Part shown: piece after piece, positions 32,553 to 43,015 of the stretch
Numbering within the stretch: position 1 is the stretch's first letter
Layout: every line of letters starts with the position of its first letter
From: Gambelia wislizenii
Taxonomy: Eukaryota > Chordata > Lepidosauria > Squamata > Crotaphytidae
Length of the DNA: 64,000 nucleotides
NCBI GenBank assembly: GCA_030847615.1
Contig: JAUMIR010000015.1
Span: forward strand, 9,317,501 to 9,381,500
Direction: 5' to 3'
Notes under the pieces: model-generated
What the model was told of the DNA's origin: nothing
The model's input: the letters and a program-made list of their open reading frames with translations, nothing else
Databases searched by the model: none
Program-made: the position numbers and the translations under genes

Positions 32553-32618
32553 GAAGGAAGTGGATTGTTTGCTTGATCAGTCCTTTCTGCTTCCTTGATT
32601 CATGGAACACATATGGAG
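32553..32618. repeat. Direct repeat flanking a CR1 copy, right
   Basis: GGAAGTGGATTGTTTGCTTG..CCTTGATTCATGGAAC pairs with 31601-31664. Confidence 0.6.
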
Positions 32619-33181
32619 TAATACTCTTTTAAATTTTTTTCTAAGAGGAGGGTTGGAAAATACAGCAAGAAGGTGTGGCTTGGCTCAGGTAGCGCCAGCG
32701 TCACAAGTTATATGGATCACGGTCAGATAAATATTTGATGTTCCAGCCACCCAACAATCTTCTGTTTAACTACAGACTTGTAAATGCCTTTGGGGATGGC
32801 ATCAGAATGACATTGTTATTATTCTTCCAAGGTATTTTTGAATCATTACAGGACTAAGGAAAGAGGTCTTTCTTCCTGGCCCTGAGTCAGAAAAAAGAAA
32901 TGAACAGGAAGATGATGTAGAAGATAGAAGGTTCCATGGACTATCATTGTTCTCTTATTAAGTCTGATAATGGGGCCACCAGTGGAGAAAGCACTGAAAA
33001 CAGAAGGATAAAAAGTGGTTCTTGCCCCTAAGAAGGTTCCAAAGTTAGACCATAGCAGAAGCAACAGAAGATAAGGAAAATATATCAGAGGAATAGAAAT
33101 TTTGGATCCACTCCAGTGTTTTCAAGATTTAATCTTTTTGTTTTCTACATCTGAATAACAGCTCACTAGGTGACCTTTAAG
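32619..33181. other. Intergenic, nothing recognised
   Basis: No coding frame with support, promoter arrangement or named repeat is visible. Confidence 0.35.
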
Positions 33182-33402
33182 CCAGAATGGTGTAGTGGTT
33201 TGAGTGTTGGACTAGGATTGCAGGAAACCATGGTTAAAGCTGCCACTTATTCATGGAAATACACTGGGTGACCGTGGGCGAGTCACACTCTCTCAACCAG
33301 TGGCAAACCCCTTCTCAAAATAATCTTGCCAAGAAAATCTCATGATAGGTTTCCCTTAGGTCACCATTAATATGAAACTACTTGAAGGTACACAACAACA
33401 AG
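33182..33402 (+). mobile_element. tRNA-derived SINE, near full length
   Basis: It reads CCAGAATGGTGTAGTGGTTT (A box), GAGTGTTGGACTAGGATTG, a degenerate B box, CGAGTCACACTCTCTCAACC, GGCAAACCCCTTCT, TGCCAAGAAAATCTCATGAT, then ACTTGAAGGTACACAACAAC. It is the best reference copy in the window. Confidence 0.8.
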
Positions 33403-33504
33403 GTGACCTTCAGTCAGTCAATGGCCTAAATCCTACTTTTTCACTAATTTGAGTGGAGCCATTGAATGAGGTGATTGTGTTGACTAACCATTCAGCCATT
33501 GATG

Positions 33505-33885
33505 ATGCAGGGCATGTTTCGTCTGGAGAAGAGAAGGTTGAGAGGGGACATGATAGCCATGTTTAAATATTTGAAGGGATGTCATACTGAGGATGGAGCA
33601 GGCTAGTTTTCTGCTGCTCCAGAGACTAGGACACAGAACAATGGGCTCAATCTACAGGAAAAGAGATTCCACCTAAACATTAGGAAGAATTTCCTGATAG
33701 TAAGAGCTGTTTCGAAGTGGAATACATTGCCCCGGAGTGTGGTGGAGTCTCCTTCTTTGGAGGTTTTAAACAAAGTCTGGATGGCCATCTGTTCAGGGAT
33801 GCTTTGATTGTGCATTCCTGCATGGCAGGGGGTCAGACTGGATGTCCCTTGATGTCTCTTCCAACTCTATGATTCTATGATTCTA
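33505..33885 (+). mobile_element. CR1 3' end
   Basis: It runs from the [16 protein letters not shown] ORF2 end (GGCATGTTTCGTCTGGAGAA) through the 3' UTR to three terminal octamers. Confidence 0.9.
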
Positions 33886-34404
33886 TTATTTAAAAGCTTA
33901 GATCTTATTGTTAGTCCTGACTAACATAGAATCATTGAATGAGTGGGCTTTACCTATGTGTCAACATACCATTCAGCAATAGTTCCAATGGGTATAACTC
34001 TAGTTGGAACCAACCACCATGATTCTAGTCATTGTTTCTCAGAGTAACCTTCTAACCCAGGGTTGTTTTGGGGAAAATGGAAGGGTTGGAAAGAAATGTG
34101 TCTGGACTCAGCAGTCTAAACTAAAATAGCATATACACACTTTCTAAGACATGTGTTCAAATGTGTGCCTGCCTTGAGCAGTCACACTTCTGTAGAGCAT
34201 ATAGAGGGTTTTCTATACAAAATAATGCACATATTTTAAAATATAAAAGACTAACATGAACATAAGGGGGGGGGGAAATAAGCACAAACAAGTTCTGGAC
34301 AATGAGGAAAAGTTGTGTACTTTGGGAACCAGGACAAACAACGATACTCACTGGGGAAGAAAAATATTACAACGTATATACATTTCAACATGGGAAGGAA
34401 AAAC
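33886..34404. other. Intergenic, nothing recognised
   Basis: A G-run at 34266-34275 and short frames only. Confidence 0.35.
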
Positions 34405-35032
34405 ACAATATCTAAAAAGGCCAATGCGATTTTGGGCTGTATCAATAGAAGTATAGTGTCTAGATCAAGGGAAGTAATAGTGCCACTCTATTCTGCCTTG
34501 GTCAGACCTCACTTAGAATACTGTGTCCAGTTCTGGGCACCACAATTCAGAAAGGATATTGACAAATTGGAGCGTGTCCAGAGAAGGGCAACTAAAATGG
34601 TGAAAGGTCTGGAAACAATGCCTTATGAGGAGAGACTTAGGGAGCTGGGTATGTTTAGCCTGGAAAAAAGACGGCTTAGAGGCGATATGATAGCCCTGTT
34701 TAAGTATTTGAAGGGATGTCACGCTGAGGATGGAGCAGGCTTGTTTTCTGCTGCTCCAGAGACTAGAACACGGAGCAATGGGTGCAAGCTCCAGGAACAG
34801 AGATTCCACCTCAACATGAGGAGGAACTTTTTGACAGTAAGAGCTGTTCGGCAGTGGAACACACTCCCTCGGAGCGTGGTGGGGTCTCCTTCCTTGGAGG
34901 TCTTTAAACAGAGGCTGGATGGCCATCTGTCGGGGATGCTTTGATTGTGATTTCCTGCGTGGCAGGGGGTTGGACTGGATGGCCCTCGTGGTCTCTTCCA
35001 ACTCTGCAATTCTATGATTCTATGATTCTATG
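34405..35032 (+). mobile_element. CR1 LINE 3' portion, well preserved
   Basis: The uninterrupted frame to 34944 reads [40 protein letters not shown] and [20 protein letters not shown], and ends in the 3' UTR with terminal octamers at 35010-35032. Low decay suggests late activity. Confidence 0.93.
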
Positions 35033-35048
35033 ATCTACAGGAGACTTA

Positions 35049-35566
35049 GGGCTTGTCTAAATGGGCAATTTACCCTATCTTGTCCCCAAGATTAGAGTCC
35101 TGCAGTCCATACAACACAGGGCTCTTGCCCTATTTTGCCATGGACAAGACAGGGGGAAGAAAGGGTAAGACCCATTACACCGTTGTTGTTTTTGTAAATA
35201 CCTGTTTAAATCCACTTCCACTTGCAAACACACACACACATCAGACCCCCACATGACTGCAGGAGCCCATTAAGGCACACCAGCCCATCACTGCAGCTGT
35301 GGGTTGCCTTGCTGTTCCATATCCAGGAAGGAGCCCTGCAGCAAGTAACCAAGGTGATCACAAGCTGGAGGCCTTGGTTACATGCTGTGGGCTAGCTTCC
35401 TGGCTTCAGAGAGAGCAACGTGGCCAGCAGTGGCTGCAGAAACCGGCCGCCATGCCAATCTGGACTCCATCCCATTCAGTCCAGGTAATGGGGGATCAAT
35501 GGGCTAGTTAAATGGGGAGAATACAACAGCAGGTAGCCAGCACATTCTGCCTGTGCAAATGAGCCC
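35049..35566. mobile_element. TIR-bounded MITE with TTA target duplication
   Basis: The left end GGGCTTGTCTAAATGGG and reversed right end GGGCTCATTTGCACAGG form the TIR, and TTA flanks both ends (35046-35048, 35567-35569). It contains (CA)n near 35228-35240. A related partial copy lies at 43016-43400 (GGGCTTGTCTAGATGGG). Confidence 0.7.
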
Positions 35567-35573
35567 TTAGGCT

Positions 35574-35700
35574 GCTGCCACACTGCAGAAATAATGCAGT
35601 TTGACACTGCTTTAACTATCATGGCTCCATCCTATGGAATCCTGGGGGCTGTAGTTTGTTGTGGCACCAGAGCTCCTAGAGGCCAGGGAGGGGTCTTTCC
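35574..35700. mobile_element. Fragment of another MITE-like repeat
   Basis: CCACACTGCAGAAATAATGC, AGTTTGACACTGCTTTAAC, ATGGAATCCTGGGGGCTGTA and GTTTGTTGTGGCACC is a common lizard repeat order. A diverged relative lies at 61035-61232. Confidence 0.55.
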
Positions 35701-36911
35701 GCATGTGACTGAGGCTGGTCACATGCAGGGGTCCTGAAGTCACATGGTGCCGTCCCCTTTCCTGGCTTCCACATCAGTTGATGAAATGCCAGCAGTAGCA
35801 ATGGTGGCAGCACCAGGAAGCCAGCATTCTATTTGGACATGGGCCCATTTTCTCCAGGTAACATGGGCAGGATCGGCCAGATCTGGAACCAGAATATGCT
35901 TGTGGGGAGCTGGCATATTCAAGCCCATAGATTCAATTGTAAGTCAACATACAGATGATGCAGTGGGTCTGCCCTAGTTCAGACTAACCAAGTTGTAAGT
36001 CTTACAACTTGAAAGAAAACAATGAGATGCATAAAATCACTGTTGCTTCAGAGAAACCCAATTAGACCAAACTGTAGAAATTTTCACATCTCTGGAATGA
36101 AATGTGCCCTGAGACCCTTGGGGGAATGGAGGGATAGTAAATGGAACAAACCAATACAATATTGATAACAAATATCAGTCAGTTTAGTATGAAGGATGAC
36201 AGATAGGAGAACAATTTCCTCCTTCCGGGTGGCAAATGCAAAGGATGTGTTCTCCTATTGTCTTCAGAATTACTTTGGGAACTGTTTTTTTTTTTCTCCC
36301 TCTTTGCTGTATTCCTAAATAGTGTGGATTTATCTTGGTTCATTTTTTAAAAAACCTTTCTAGATGAGAATTTGGGGAATTACTTAGCAAAATAAAAAAA
36401 TAAGATTTGCCACAGAGCATATCATATAATAAACCTTGAGGAAAATGTGAAATGCTAATAAAATGCATTTAAAAACAATTTTAAAATGTAAGACTGCTTC
36501 CTTGATTGCCCCCAAAAGATTCAGGCTTTGAGACCCCACAGGCCTCAGTCATGAAGTACTGGAAATGCTGAGATGCTGTTACACTCTTCCTGGAGCCCAA
36601 TAACTAAAAACATAATGTCTGGCAATACTTATGACGTCCCACCATAATTATGCCATTTACATTCAATGAACCACAATAAACCTGATTTTGATGGAGAGTC
36701 TCCTTTGTAGGTTGGTCTATAAACGATGCTGTCATTATAACCAGATATTATTGCATTCCGGAAATTATATTTTAATGGATGTCGAGCCAAGTTGAGAAAC
36801 ATGGACTGTGAAACATGATGGCAGGTGAACATCATGTGACCTGTTGGCTCTAGAGGAGTTTGCCATTCCTGGGTGATGTCTAATGATCTAGGTCAAGAGT
36901 AAACCAAGCAG
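35701..36911. other. Upstream flank of the His/Cys-rich EDC gene
   Basis: 35700-35890 shares words with the MITE at 35049 (CAGCACCAGGAAGCCAGC, TCCAGGTAACATGGGC). From 36000 to 36911 I see no repeat or frame. 36780-36900 (GTGAACATCATGTGACCTG) is the likely proximal regulatory DNA of the gene that starts at about 36945. Confidence 0.4.
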
Positions 36912-36920
36912 TATATAAGG
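36912..36920 (+). promoter_or_regulatory. TATA box of the His/Cys-rich EDC gene
   Basis: TATATAAGG lies in GCAGTATATAAGGCTCC, about 30 nt before the inferred start and 78 nt before the exon 1 donor. Confidence 0.75.
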
Positions 36921-36944
36921 CTCCCCTGTCCTGGACCTTTATTC

Positions 36945-36990
36945 ATACACTTGGATTCATCAGAATCACCAGCTTCCACTACTGAACCTG
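36945..36990 (+). other. Non-coding exon 1 of the His/Cys-rich EDC gene
   Basis: CACTTGGATTCATCAG..CCACTACTGAACCTG is followed by the donor GTAAGT (GT at 36991). No ATG. The end CT(A/G)CTGAAC is shared with the exon 1 at 62232-62285. The start is inferred from the TATA spacing. Confidence 0.7.
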
Positions 36991-37044
36991 GTAAGTTATA
37001 TTTTGATTGTATGGGAAGCTGGTCCTACAAAGAAAATGGCTACG

Positions 37045-37425
37045 TTTAGCCTGGAAAAAGAACTGACTATGCTTAGCCTGAAGAAGACTTAAGGGGGGGA
37101 ATGTGAGACCACTCTTCAGATATATGGAGGATATATATTGGAAAGGATAAAAACTTGTTCTTTGTGTGTGTGTGGGGGGGGGTTCAGTTGTAGGATAAAT
37201 TATTTCAGCTAAAAGGTAGGATGGACATTTTCCTGTTTTGACCAGGTTGATAATGGAACCAGTAAACCAGGTGGTCTTCTAGAAGACGTCTTCTTGGAGG
37301 CCATCTAGAAGGAGCTGAACAGCTATCCTCTGGGGATATGTTAGCTCTCGGTTTCCCATTTGAGGCAGGCGGTTGGACTAGACAGCTTCCAAAGCCCTTC
37401 TCCAATTGTATGATTCATTGGCATA
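37045..37425 (+). mobile_element. Old CR1-like 3' end
   Basis: GGCTACGTTTAGCCTGGAAA, then GGACATTTTCCTGTTTTG and TTGGACTAGACAGCTTCC, ending TGTATGATTC. It is a diverged CR1/L3-type tail distinct from the younger copies. Confidence 0.55.
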
Positions 37426-38224
37426 CCTCTGTGTTTAATATTAAGTACTGAGGTTCTTTCTACATTCATCATTGTGCATGAAGAGATGGGCTGGAATAGA
37501 GACAATCCAGCCTATCCCAAATGGTCCTAACAGAGTTAATATCTTTCATAGTAAGGTGAATAGATATATTTAAAGAAGGTGTTTGGAGCAATCAGTGGCA
37601 TTAAGGCCTCATTCATAAATGTACATTCTTCAATTAATGAATGATTTATTGCTGCCAGTTAATGCTGTACATGAAACAAAATCAGACTGCAGAACAGACT
37701 GTACTACTACAGGCTGCAGGGGAAGAGCTTTTTTACAAGTGCCTGTGTGGGTTTAGAAACAAAAACAAAAAGCCAACATCATTGCCAGAATACACAGAAT
37801 CATCAGAAGCCCTTACCCATGGCTGATATACGGAGCTTCCTTGTTCGGAGACTGTATAATGATGAGTGGGAAATGCTGGGGGGTTTCCCTCTACACCAGG
37901 GATTGGACAGCTTCAGGATATTTTTAGTTTGCAGTTCCCATCAGTCCTGCCCAACAGATTGTGGGAGCTGTAGTCCTAAATCTCCAGAATGACAAATGTA
38001 CCTCATGTCCCTGATTTTGGATGTGGGAAACAGAAAGCTGGGAAAGAAAGGGGGGGGACTGTTTTGCTATCTCTCTCTCTCTCTTTCTTTTTTTAAAAAA
38101 ATCAAATTATTTCCATCCCAATTATGACAAAATATTGTGGATGATAGCAAATTCTCCCAGAATGAATATAAATGAGATTCTCTCTCTATTTACAATAGTC
38201 AAATTCAATAGATACAGCTAAAGC

Positions 38225-38365
38225 CAGGATGAAGAGGACCTTATATGTCCCAGTCTGCTTTGCAGCTCTCAAAGATGAGTGGCCTCTCAGAATAAAGAGG
38301 TGGCAATCCTCATTCAGGAGTGACATGGCTGAATACAGAAAGATTTAAAGCCAAACCACAAAAAT
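38225..38365 (+). repeat. Promoter-like duplicate, copy 1
   Basis: It contains GGCCTCTCAGAATAAAGAGG and TGGCAATCCTCATTCAG, paralleled at 40690-40830. CCTCTC(A/T)GAATAAA(G/A)AGGT also matches 17 of 19 bases at the TATA-like box of the gene at 21136. No donor follows within the expected distance. Confidence 0.45.
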
Positions 38366-38640
38366 AAAAATAAAAATAAATCAAAGCCCTGGGTCCTCTT
38401 GGGCAAATCTACCAATGGCATATTCTACCAGATTCATTTAAAAAAACAAAAAACTTGAGGACCCACAAGAGAGGGATGAAGACCTGTTCTTTTCTCATCA
38501 ACTTCAATTATAGGAAGATTGATTTAAGCTTAATGTTAGGATGAACCTCTTGCAGGTAAGACCAGTCCTAGAAGAGGTGTTCCTGGAGGTCTTCTAGAAG
38601 AGGCTGGATGCTGGATTTGTCCCTACTCCTAGTATGAATA

Positions 38641-39289
38641 TATCAACCACCACCCCCTTAACAGCATGCAGGGTAGTGGAGGGGGAGGTATTTGAATTAC
38701 CGTACATGATAATGGATGCTGATTTGCCATGGTGTGCCACACCATGGCTGGGAGGGGTCAGGGGCAGAGCATACCTTTTATAAATGGCTGTTGCCCCTGG
38801 CCTCTCCCCCTTTCTTTGTGATGATGGTGGAGATTAGGAGACTTGGACTGCTGCTGCGCTGATTCCTCCTAGCAACTGCATCACTCAGAGAGCTAAGTGG
38901 TGGCTGGGTGGCATGTTTGTAGTGTGTGTGTAGTGTGTACAGGTATGTGGTTTGGCCGCTGCCCAGCTGGGTTGAAGATTGAGTGGTTTTGGAGTGGACT
39001 GGTGAGCATGTGACTGGGTTATCCGCTGATTAATTTTCATTAATTTTTGTTTTGGGTGCTTCTACGGCTGTTTGGAATTGTCTGCACCGCACCCACAGGA
39101 GCGAGCAATCTGCTGGCTTGGTGCGCCAGCTTTTCCTTACAACGTTTGGTGTGCCCTTTCCTCCTCTGTCCCGCTTCGCCCCATGCCTGGTGCCTCTAGC
39201 CTCCTGGCTGCCTTTCCCCCAGCTGCAATGTCACAATTTTTATCAGGCAAGAACTGTAGTGAATTTCACATCCATCCCTACTTGAATAG
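38641..39289. other. Intronic, nothing firmly recognised
   Basis: There is a short palindrome at 38727-38745 (CCATGGTGTGCCACACCATGG-like). Frames at 39052-39308 lack support. Confidence 0.3.
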
Positions 39290-39520
39290 GGATGCAATTC
39301 TTCCCTGATTTTCTTCTGGAAGGAAGGAACAGTTAATTTTACTACTATTATTCTAGCTGCCAGAAAATTGCACTTTTTAAAGATTATTCACATAATTATT
39401 TTGTGCAAACAGCATTTTCTGCACTGAATTGGAAAGTGAAAATTTTGCGTACAATAAGTCCTTAATTGACAATCCCAGTCAATCCAGGATTCATCTCATC
39501 AGGATTTCTCATCACATATT
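39290..39520 (-). repeat. Unclassified repeat family R, reversed copy
   Basis: The minus strand reads ATGAGAAATCCTGATGAGAT, then GAATCCTGGATTGACTGGG, CAGAAAATGCTGTTTGCAC and, at the end, GAAGAATTGCATCCCTATTC. It shares head and end with the 58150-58555 copy. It lies about 100 nt upstream of the coding exon acceptor. Confidence 0.6.
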
Positions 39521-39647
39521 TTTGACCTTTGGGGGGATAGTTTTAAATATTTTCCTCATTCCTATACTTGAAACATATATCTGGATGGTGTTCCTGTTGC
39601 TTTACAGGTGTTTTTCTTTCTTCCAGCTTAGTCTCAACTCCAAAAAG

Positions 39648-39896
39648 ATGGGAAGACATAGCTGTTGCTCCCACCATGGACATGGACATGGACATGGATG
39701 GAGACACAGACATAGACATGGATGTGAAGATGAACATGAAAGGACAACTGTTGTTTATTATATGCCAGGCTACTACCCTTACAGCACCCAGGTGCAATCA
39801 CCCATGCAAACTGTGCAGCCCTGTTGTCCTCCCATCCAAGCTAAGGGCTGTGCCCCTCCTATTCAACAGGGCTGTTTTCAAACCAAGCAATGTTAA
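39648..39896 (+). CDS. EDC-type His/Gly- and Cys-rich corneous protein (coding exon 2)
   Basis: An 82-residue protein in three parts: MGRHSCCSHH then an (HG)n and (RH)n tract (residues about 9-25, 10 His by residue 29); an acidic link CEDEHERTTVVYYMPGYYPY; and a Pro/Gln/Cys tail with PCCPP, KGCAPP, QGCFQTKQC (8 Cys in total). The ATG lies 21 nt after the acceptor CTTTCTTCCAG (39626) in AAAAAGATGG. TATA and non-coding exon 1 lie 2.7 kb upstream and AATAAA at 40505. Layout and composition match sauropsid EDC proteins with His/Cys or Gln/Lys termini that are transglutaminase and disulfide substrates in cornified cells; no symbol can be assigned safely. The HG tract is encoded by a GGACAT-like hexanucleotide repeat, so its length may vary. 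The frame is intact. Confidence 0.82.
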   Translation: MGRHSCCSHHGHGHGHGWRHRHRHGCEDEHERTTVVYYMPGYYPYSTQVQSPMQTVQPCCPPIQAKGCAPPIQQGCFQTKQC

Positions 39897-40504
39897 GGAT
39901 CTCCATGACCCCAGGAGCCAGAATCAGGAAAGCACCAACTGTGTCTGATGGAAAGCCTACTGAATTGTTTTCTGATCTCATCTCAATTTCTCCCTAGCTC
40001 CCTTATTAAACACACACTCTCCTTTCTTCTTAATTGAAAAAACACAATCCTAGTGAAATCCTGTGTTTGCAATGGGGTGGAGGGATCAATCTGTTTTGAG
40101 TTCTTGTATTTAGTTCCAAATTGGTACTATACTGTCTCATAAGGAGGTGAAACCTGTATGAAAATGCACATTTAAATTCTATGCAATGTTCCCTATGCAT
40201 TTAAACCATATGAATGTCTATGTGTTTAAACTGCATTCATTTCTGTTCCTAAGATTTTACAGCATTTTTTTTTTAGCTGAGAGCTGTTTAAAACAGCATT
40301 ACAATCTTGTGTTAGTCCAGGAGAGGCAAATTAAATCTATTTGATCAAAAATGCAAAATGATCATCCTCTATTTGATACCAGGAAATTTGTTGACTGGGT
40401 AGTATCTTTCATTACCTTTTTGGTATATAGCACAGATCCCCTCATTACAACTCCTTAATGACCTCTTTGTTTGCTGACATATTTTTATTGTATACCTGAG
40501 ATGC

Positions 40505-40510
40505 AATAAA
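40505..40510 (+). terminator. Polyadenylation signal of the His/Cys-rich EDC gene
   Basis: AATAAA in ATGCAATAAAATC, 609 nt after the stop. A weaker signal (ATTAAA) occurs at 40007-40012, so alternative ends are possible. Confidence 0.6.
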
Positions 40511-40689
40511 ATCAAATATTATGCAACTATGTGCTGGGTCAATTCTTATTGCTAAACCTTCCTTCCTAAAATTACTAAAGTTGAATCAAGTTCTTTCCAT
40601 CCCAAGTATTGTGGAAAATGCAATTTAGGTACACTCTTCCAAATTGATCAGAAATTAAATTTTTCTGCATTTCCGCCAGCCAAATTGCT

Positions 40690-40830
40690 TAGCCTTTGTA
40701 CCATGCTGTCCCCATCTGAGACAGGCATGAAACATAAGGAGCCTCTCAGAATAAAAGATGTGGCAACCCTAATTCAACATTAACGAAGTTGAATATGCAG
40801 AGATTTGAGGCCAAACTTTGAAGAATTAAC
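40690..40830 (+). repeat. Promoter-like duplicate, copy 2
   Basis: GAGCCTCTCAGAATAAAAGA, TGTGGCAACCCTAATTCA and AGATTTGAGGCCAAAC parallel 38225-38365. It lies just 3' of the His/Cys-rich gene. Confidence 0.45.
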
Positions 40831-41012
40831 CTCTCAAACAAATCTCTTAGTTCTGAGGTCTCCTTCATTCACTTTTTAAAATCTCTAGTTCTTTGCATGC
40901 CTGATGTGACGAAAGTCACAGATTTTGGTAAAATGTTACCAGAAACAAGCTGACAAAAATTTCCTACCCATCCCTACATTGTTGTGTGCCAAGTCATTTC
41001 TGACTAATGACA

Positions 41013-41222
41013 ACTGTAAGGACTTGATCAGACGACCTTCTCAAAACATCTCTTTAGTAACACTATTTGCAGCATTCTTTTCCTGCCACAATAACCCTTT
41101 TCATCAAACTGACCTGTAATTGCGAGAAAAGTCAGCCCCGGCATTACCGGAGCATGAATGCTAGCTCTGTTTACTTCCACATTTGTGATCTTGGTGATTC
41201 TGTCAAGAAGATGCAAGCACAG
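41013..41222. mobile_element. Partial MITE, relative of 46170-46800
   Basis: GTAAGGACTTGATCAGACG, CCACAATAACCCTTTTCATC, CATTACCGGAGCATGAATG, GCTCTGTTTACTTCC follow the order of the 46170-46400 sequence. The element is cut at the A-run at 41223. Confidence 0.5.
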
Positions 41223-41240
41223 TAAAAAAAAAAAAAAAAT
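41223..41240 (+). repeat. Poly(A) run
   Basis: A15-17 directly before the 5' foldback of the Penelope-like copy. Confidence 0.8.
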
Positions 41241-41248
41241 GTGTTCAG

Positions 41249-41800
41249 TTTGGTTTATAACATGTTCTGCCAGTCAGAAAAATCAGCAGTAGCAGAACAT
41301 GTTATAAACCAACCTGGACACAAAAAGTTGTTTAAAAACACCAAAATTCTGGACCAGGCCAAACACTATTATGTCAGAATGCACAGAGAAGCTATTGATA
41401 TCCACAAACACCTGGACAACTTCAACAGGAAAGAAGAAACCCTAAAAGGAAACAAAATCTGGCTGCCAGACCTAAAACCCCCCACTAAAATCAGAACTCA
41501 ACAATTGCAAATGAACTCCACCCAGGAACAGAGGGATTTTCAGCAGATAATGGGCCATCAACCAACCATTAGCCAAACAGGCACTAATCCTCCTTGAATA
41601 TCTCCACCCAGAAACTAGCCATTCGACACACAAATTTACATATCACCCCAACAGGGGTTCACGGTATATAACACCCCCCCGCTCCTACCCAACCATTATC
41701 TGAAGATGCCAGCCACAAATGTAGGCGAAACATCAGGAATAAACTCTTCCAGAACATGGCCTCACACCCTGGAAAACACCCAAGGAAAATCTATGCTACA
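41249..41800 (+). mobile_element. Penelope-like element 3' portion
   Basis: The frame reads EKSAVAEHVINQPGHKKLFK, AKHYYVRMHREAIDIHKHLD, NFNRKEETLKGNKIWLPDL, which is the sequence after the GIY-YIG endonuclease core in Penelope-like elements. The 3' end has GAAGATGCCAGCCACAAATG and AGGCGAAACATCAGGAATAA. The truncated 5' end is a foldback (21-base arms at 41249-41269 and 41291-41311). Confidence 0.85.
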
Positions 41801-42454
41801 TGGTTCTCAGTTTTGCCTCAAATGTAAACAGAATCCTAGAACCTTCTGCCTCCTCAGCCACTGAGTTGAGTTTGTCGGATTCTCACAGATATTTTTTTTT
41901 TTACTATCTCCATCCAGCTTTCCCTCTGTAAGGACATAGTTGGTCAAATTGCTCCCCATCCTAAGGCTTTGCCCTAGATATTAGAACCTGTTGGACCTGA
42001 TGGTTTTGGGGAAATCAACAGGAGTATCAGTTAGAAGCCAGAGGGCCATAATTTGACTCTGGCAAGACAGGACGAACAGCAGCAGGGATGGTGCAGAGTT
42101 GTAAGTCCTCAAAGAAGCCTGAGAAACTAGGCTCACAGTCTGTGAAGAATCCCTAGTATAAGATCTTCTGGCACACAGCCATGCACTCTCTGGAATGCCA
42201 AGTGCTTTACTTGCAATTACCAGCTTCCCCATTTAAAAAAATGCAACCAAGCATATTTAATGGCACTTGTCAACAGTTATATTCTGCATTACCCTTGTCT
42301 ACCCCCCTCCTTCCCCCCCCCTCTTTCTCTCTCAATTTGTCTATGTCTCTCTGGCTCTCCCTTCCCACCCATTCTCTCTTTCCTTGAATCCTAAGCTCCT
42401 CTGGACAGCAACTCCCACCTTTTTCCTATGGAACACTGAAAACCACTGCAATGA
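41801..42454. other. Intergenic, nothing recognised
   Basis: C/T-rich tract at 42300-42385 (simple pyrimidine-rich sequence). No supported gene. Confidence 0.35.
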
Positions 42455-42900
42455 GTAGAAATCGTTCAGCCTACAGAACATGCTTTCTCTGCAGGCAACT
42501 TGTTTTCTGTACAGAAATATTGTCATCTTTGAACAAAATGCTGTTTTTGCTCTGAAGATGCCAGCCACAGATGCAGGCAAAACATCAGGAATAAACTCTT
42601 CTAGATCACAGCCTCACAGACCAGAAAAAAACCACAAAAACCTATGGATGCTGGCTGTGAAAGCCTTCGACTTCACAAATGCTGTTTCTTTACAGGGAAC
42701 TTGCTTTTTGTGTGTATATGTGTGTGCAGTAATGTTGCATTCTTTGCAGAAAATGTTTTATGTGCAGGGAAAACACATACACACAAAGAGAGAAGTTTTA
42801 TTTTCTGCCAGAAAATGCTATTTTCTACATAGGAAGCCTTTTTTTCTGAGCAGGAACTTGTTCTCTATGCCTATATGCCAATTTCTGTACAAAATACTAT
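42455..42900 (+). repeat. Family R words around a Penelope-like 3' terminus
   Basis: 42455-42550 and 42690-42880 carry TTTTCTGTACAGAAATATTG, TGCAGAAAATGTTTTATGTG and CCAGAAAATGCTATTTTC (family R). Between them, 42555-42690 is a Penelope 3' end: GAAGATGCCAGCCACAGATG, AGGCAAAACATCAGGAATAA, AACCTATGGATGCTGGCTGT and AAAGCCTTCGACTTCAC. Confidence 0.55.
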
Positions 42901-43015
42901 ACCTATATCCACCTGCCTCTCTCTTGAGGACCCCCTTTCCCTCATGACTAGAAAATAAATCTGGGCTAAATAAATGAGAACTGTGCCTCCAAGTGGTCTA
43001 CATAGAAGTCCTGTG

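Larger units (their letters stand above)
36991..39626 (+). other. Intron 1 of the His/Cys-rich EDC gene
   Basis: The 2.6-kb intron ends TTTTTCTTTCTTCCAG. Its contents include CR1-like old 3' ends at 37045-37425 and 38505-38640, a dispersed fragment at 37890-37995 (CAGTTCCCATCAGTCC..GGGAGCTGTAGTCC), a promoter-like duplicate at 38225-38365 and a reversed family R copy at 39290-39520. Confidence 0.65.

Noticed and set aside
39543..39797. Met/Ser-rich minus-strand frame
   Set aside because: It is the reverse shadow of the hexanucleotide repeat in the His/Cys-rich coding exon.
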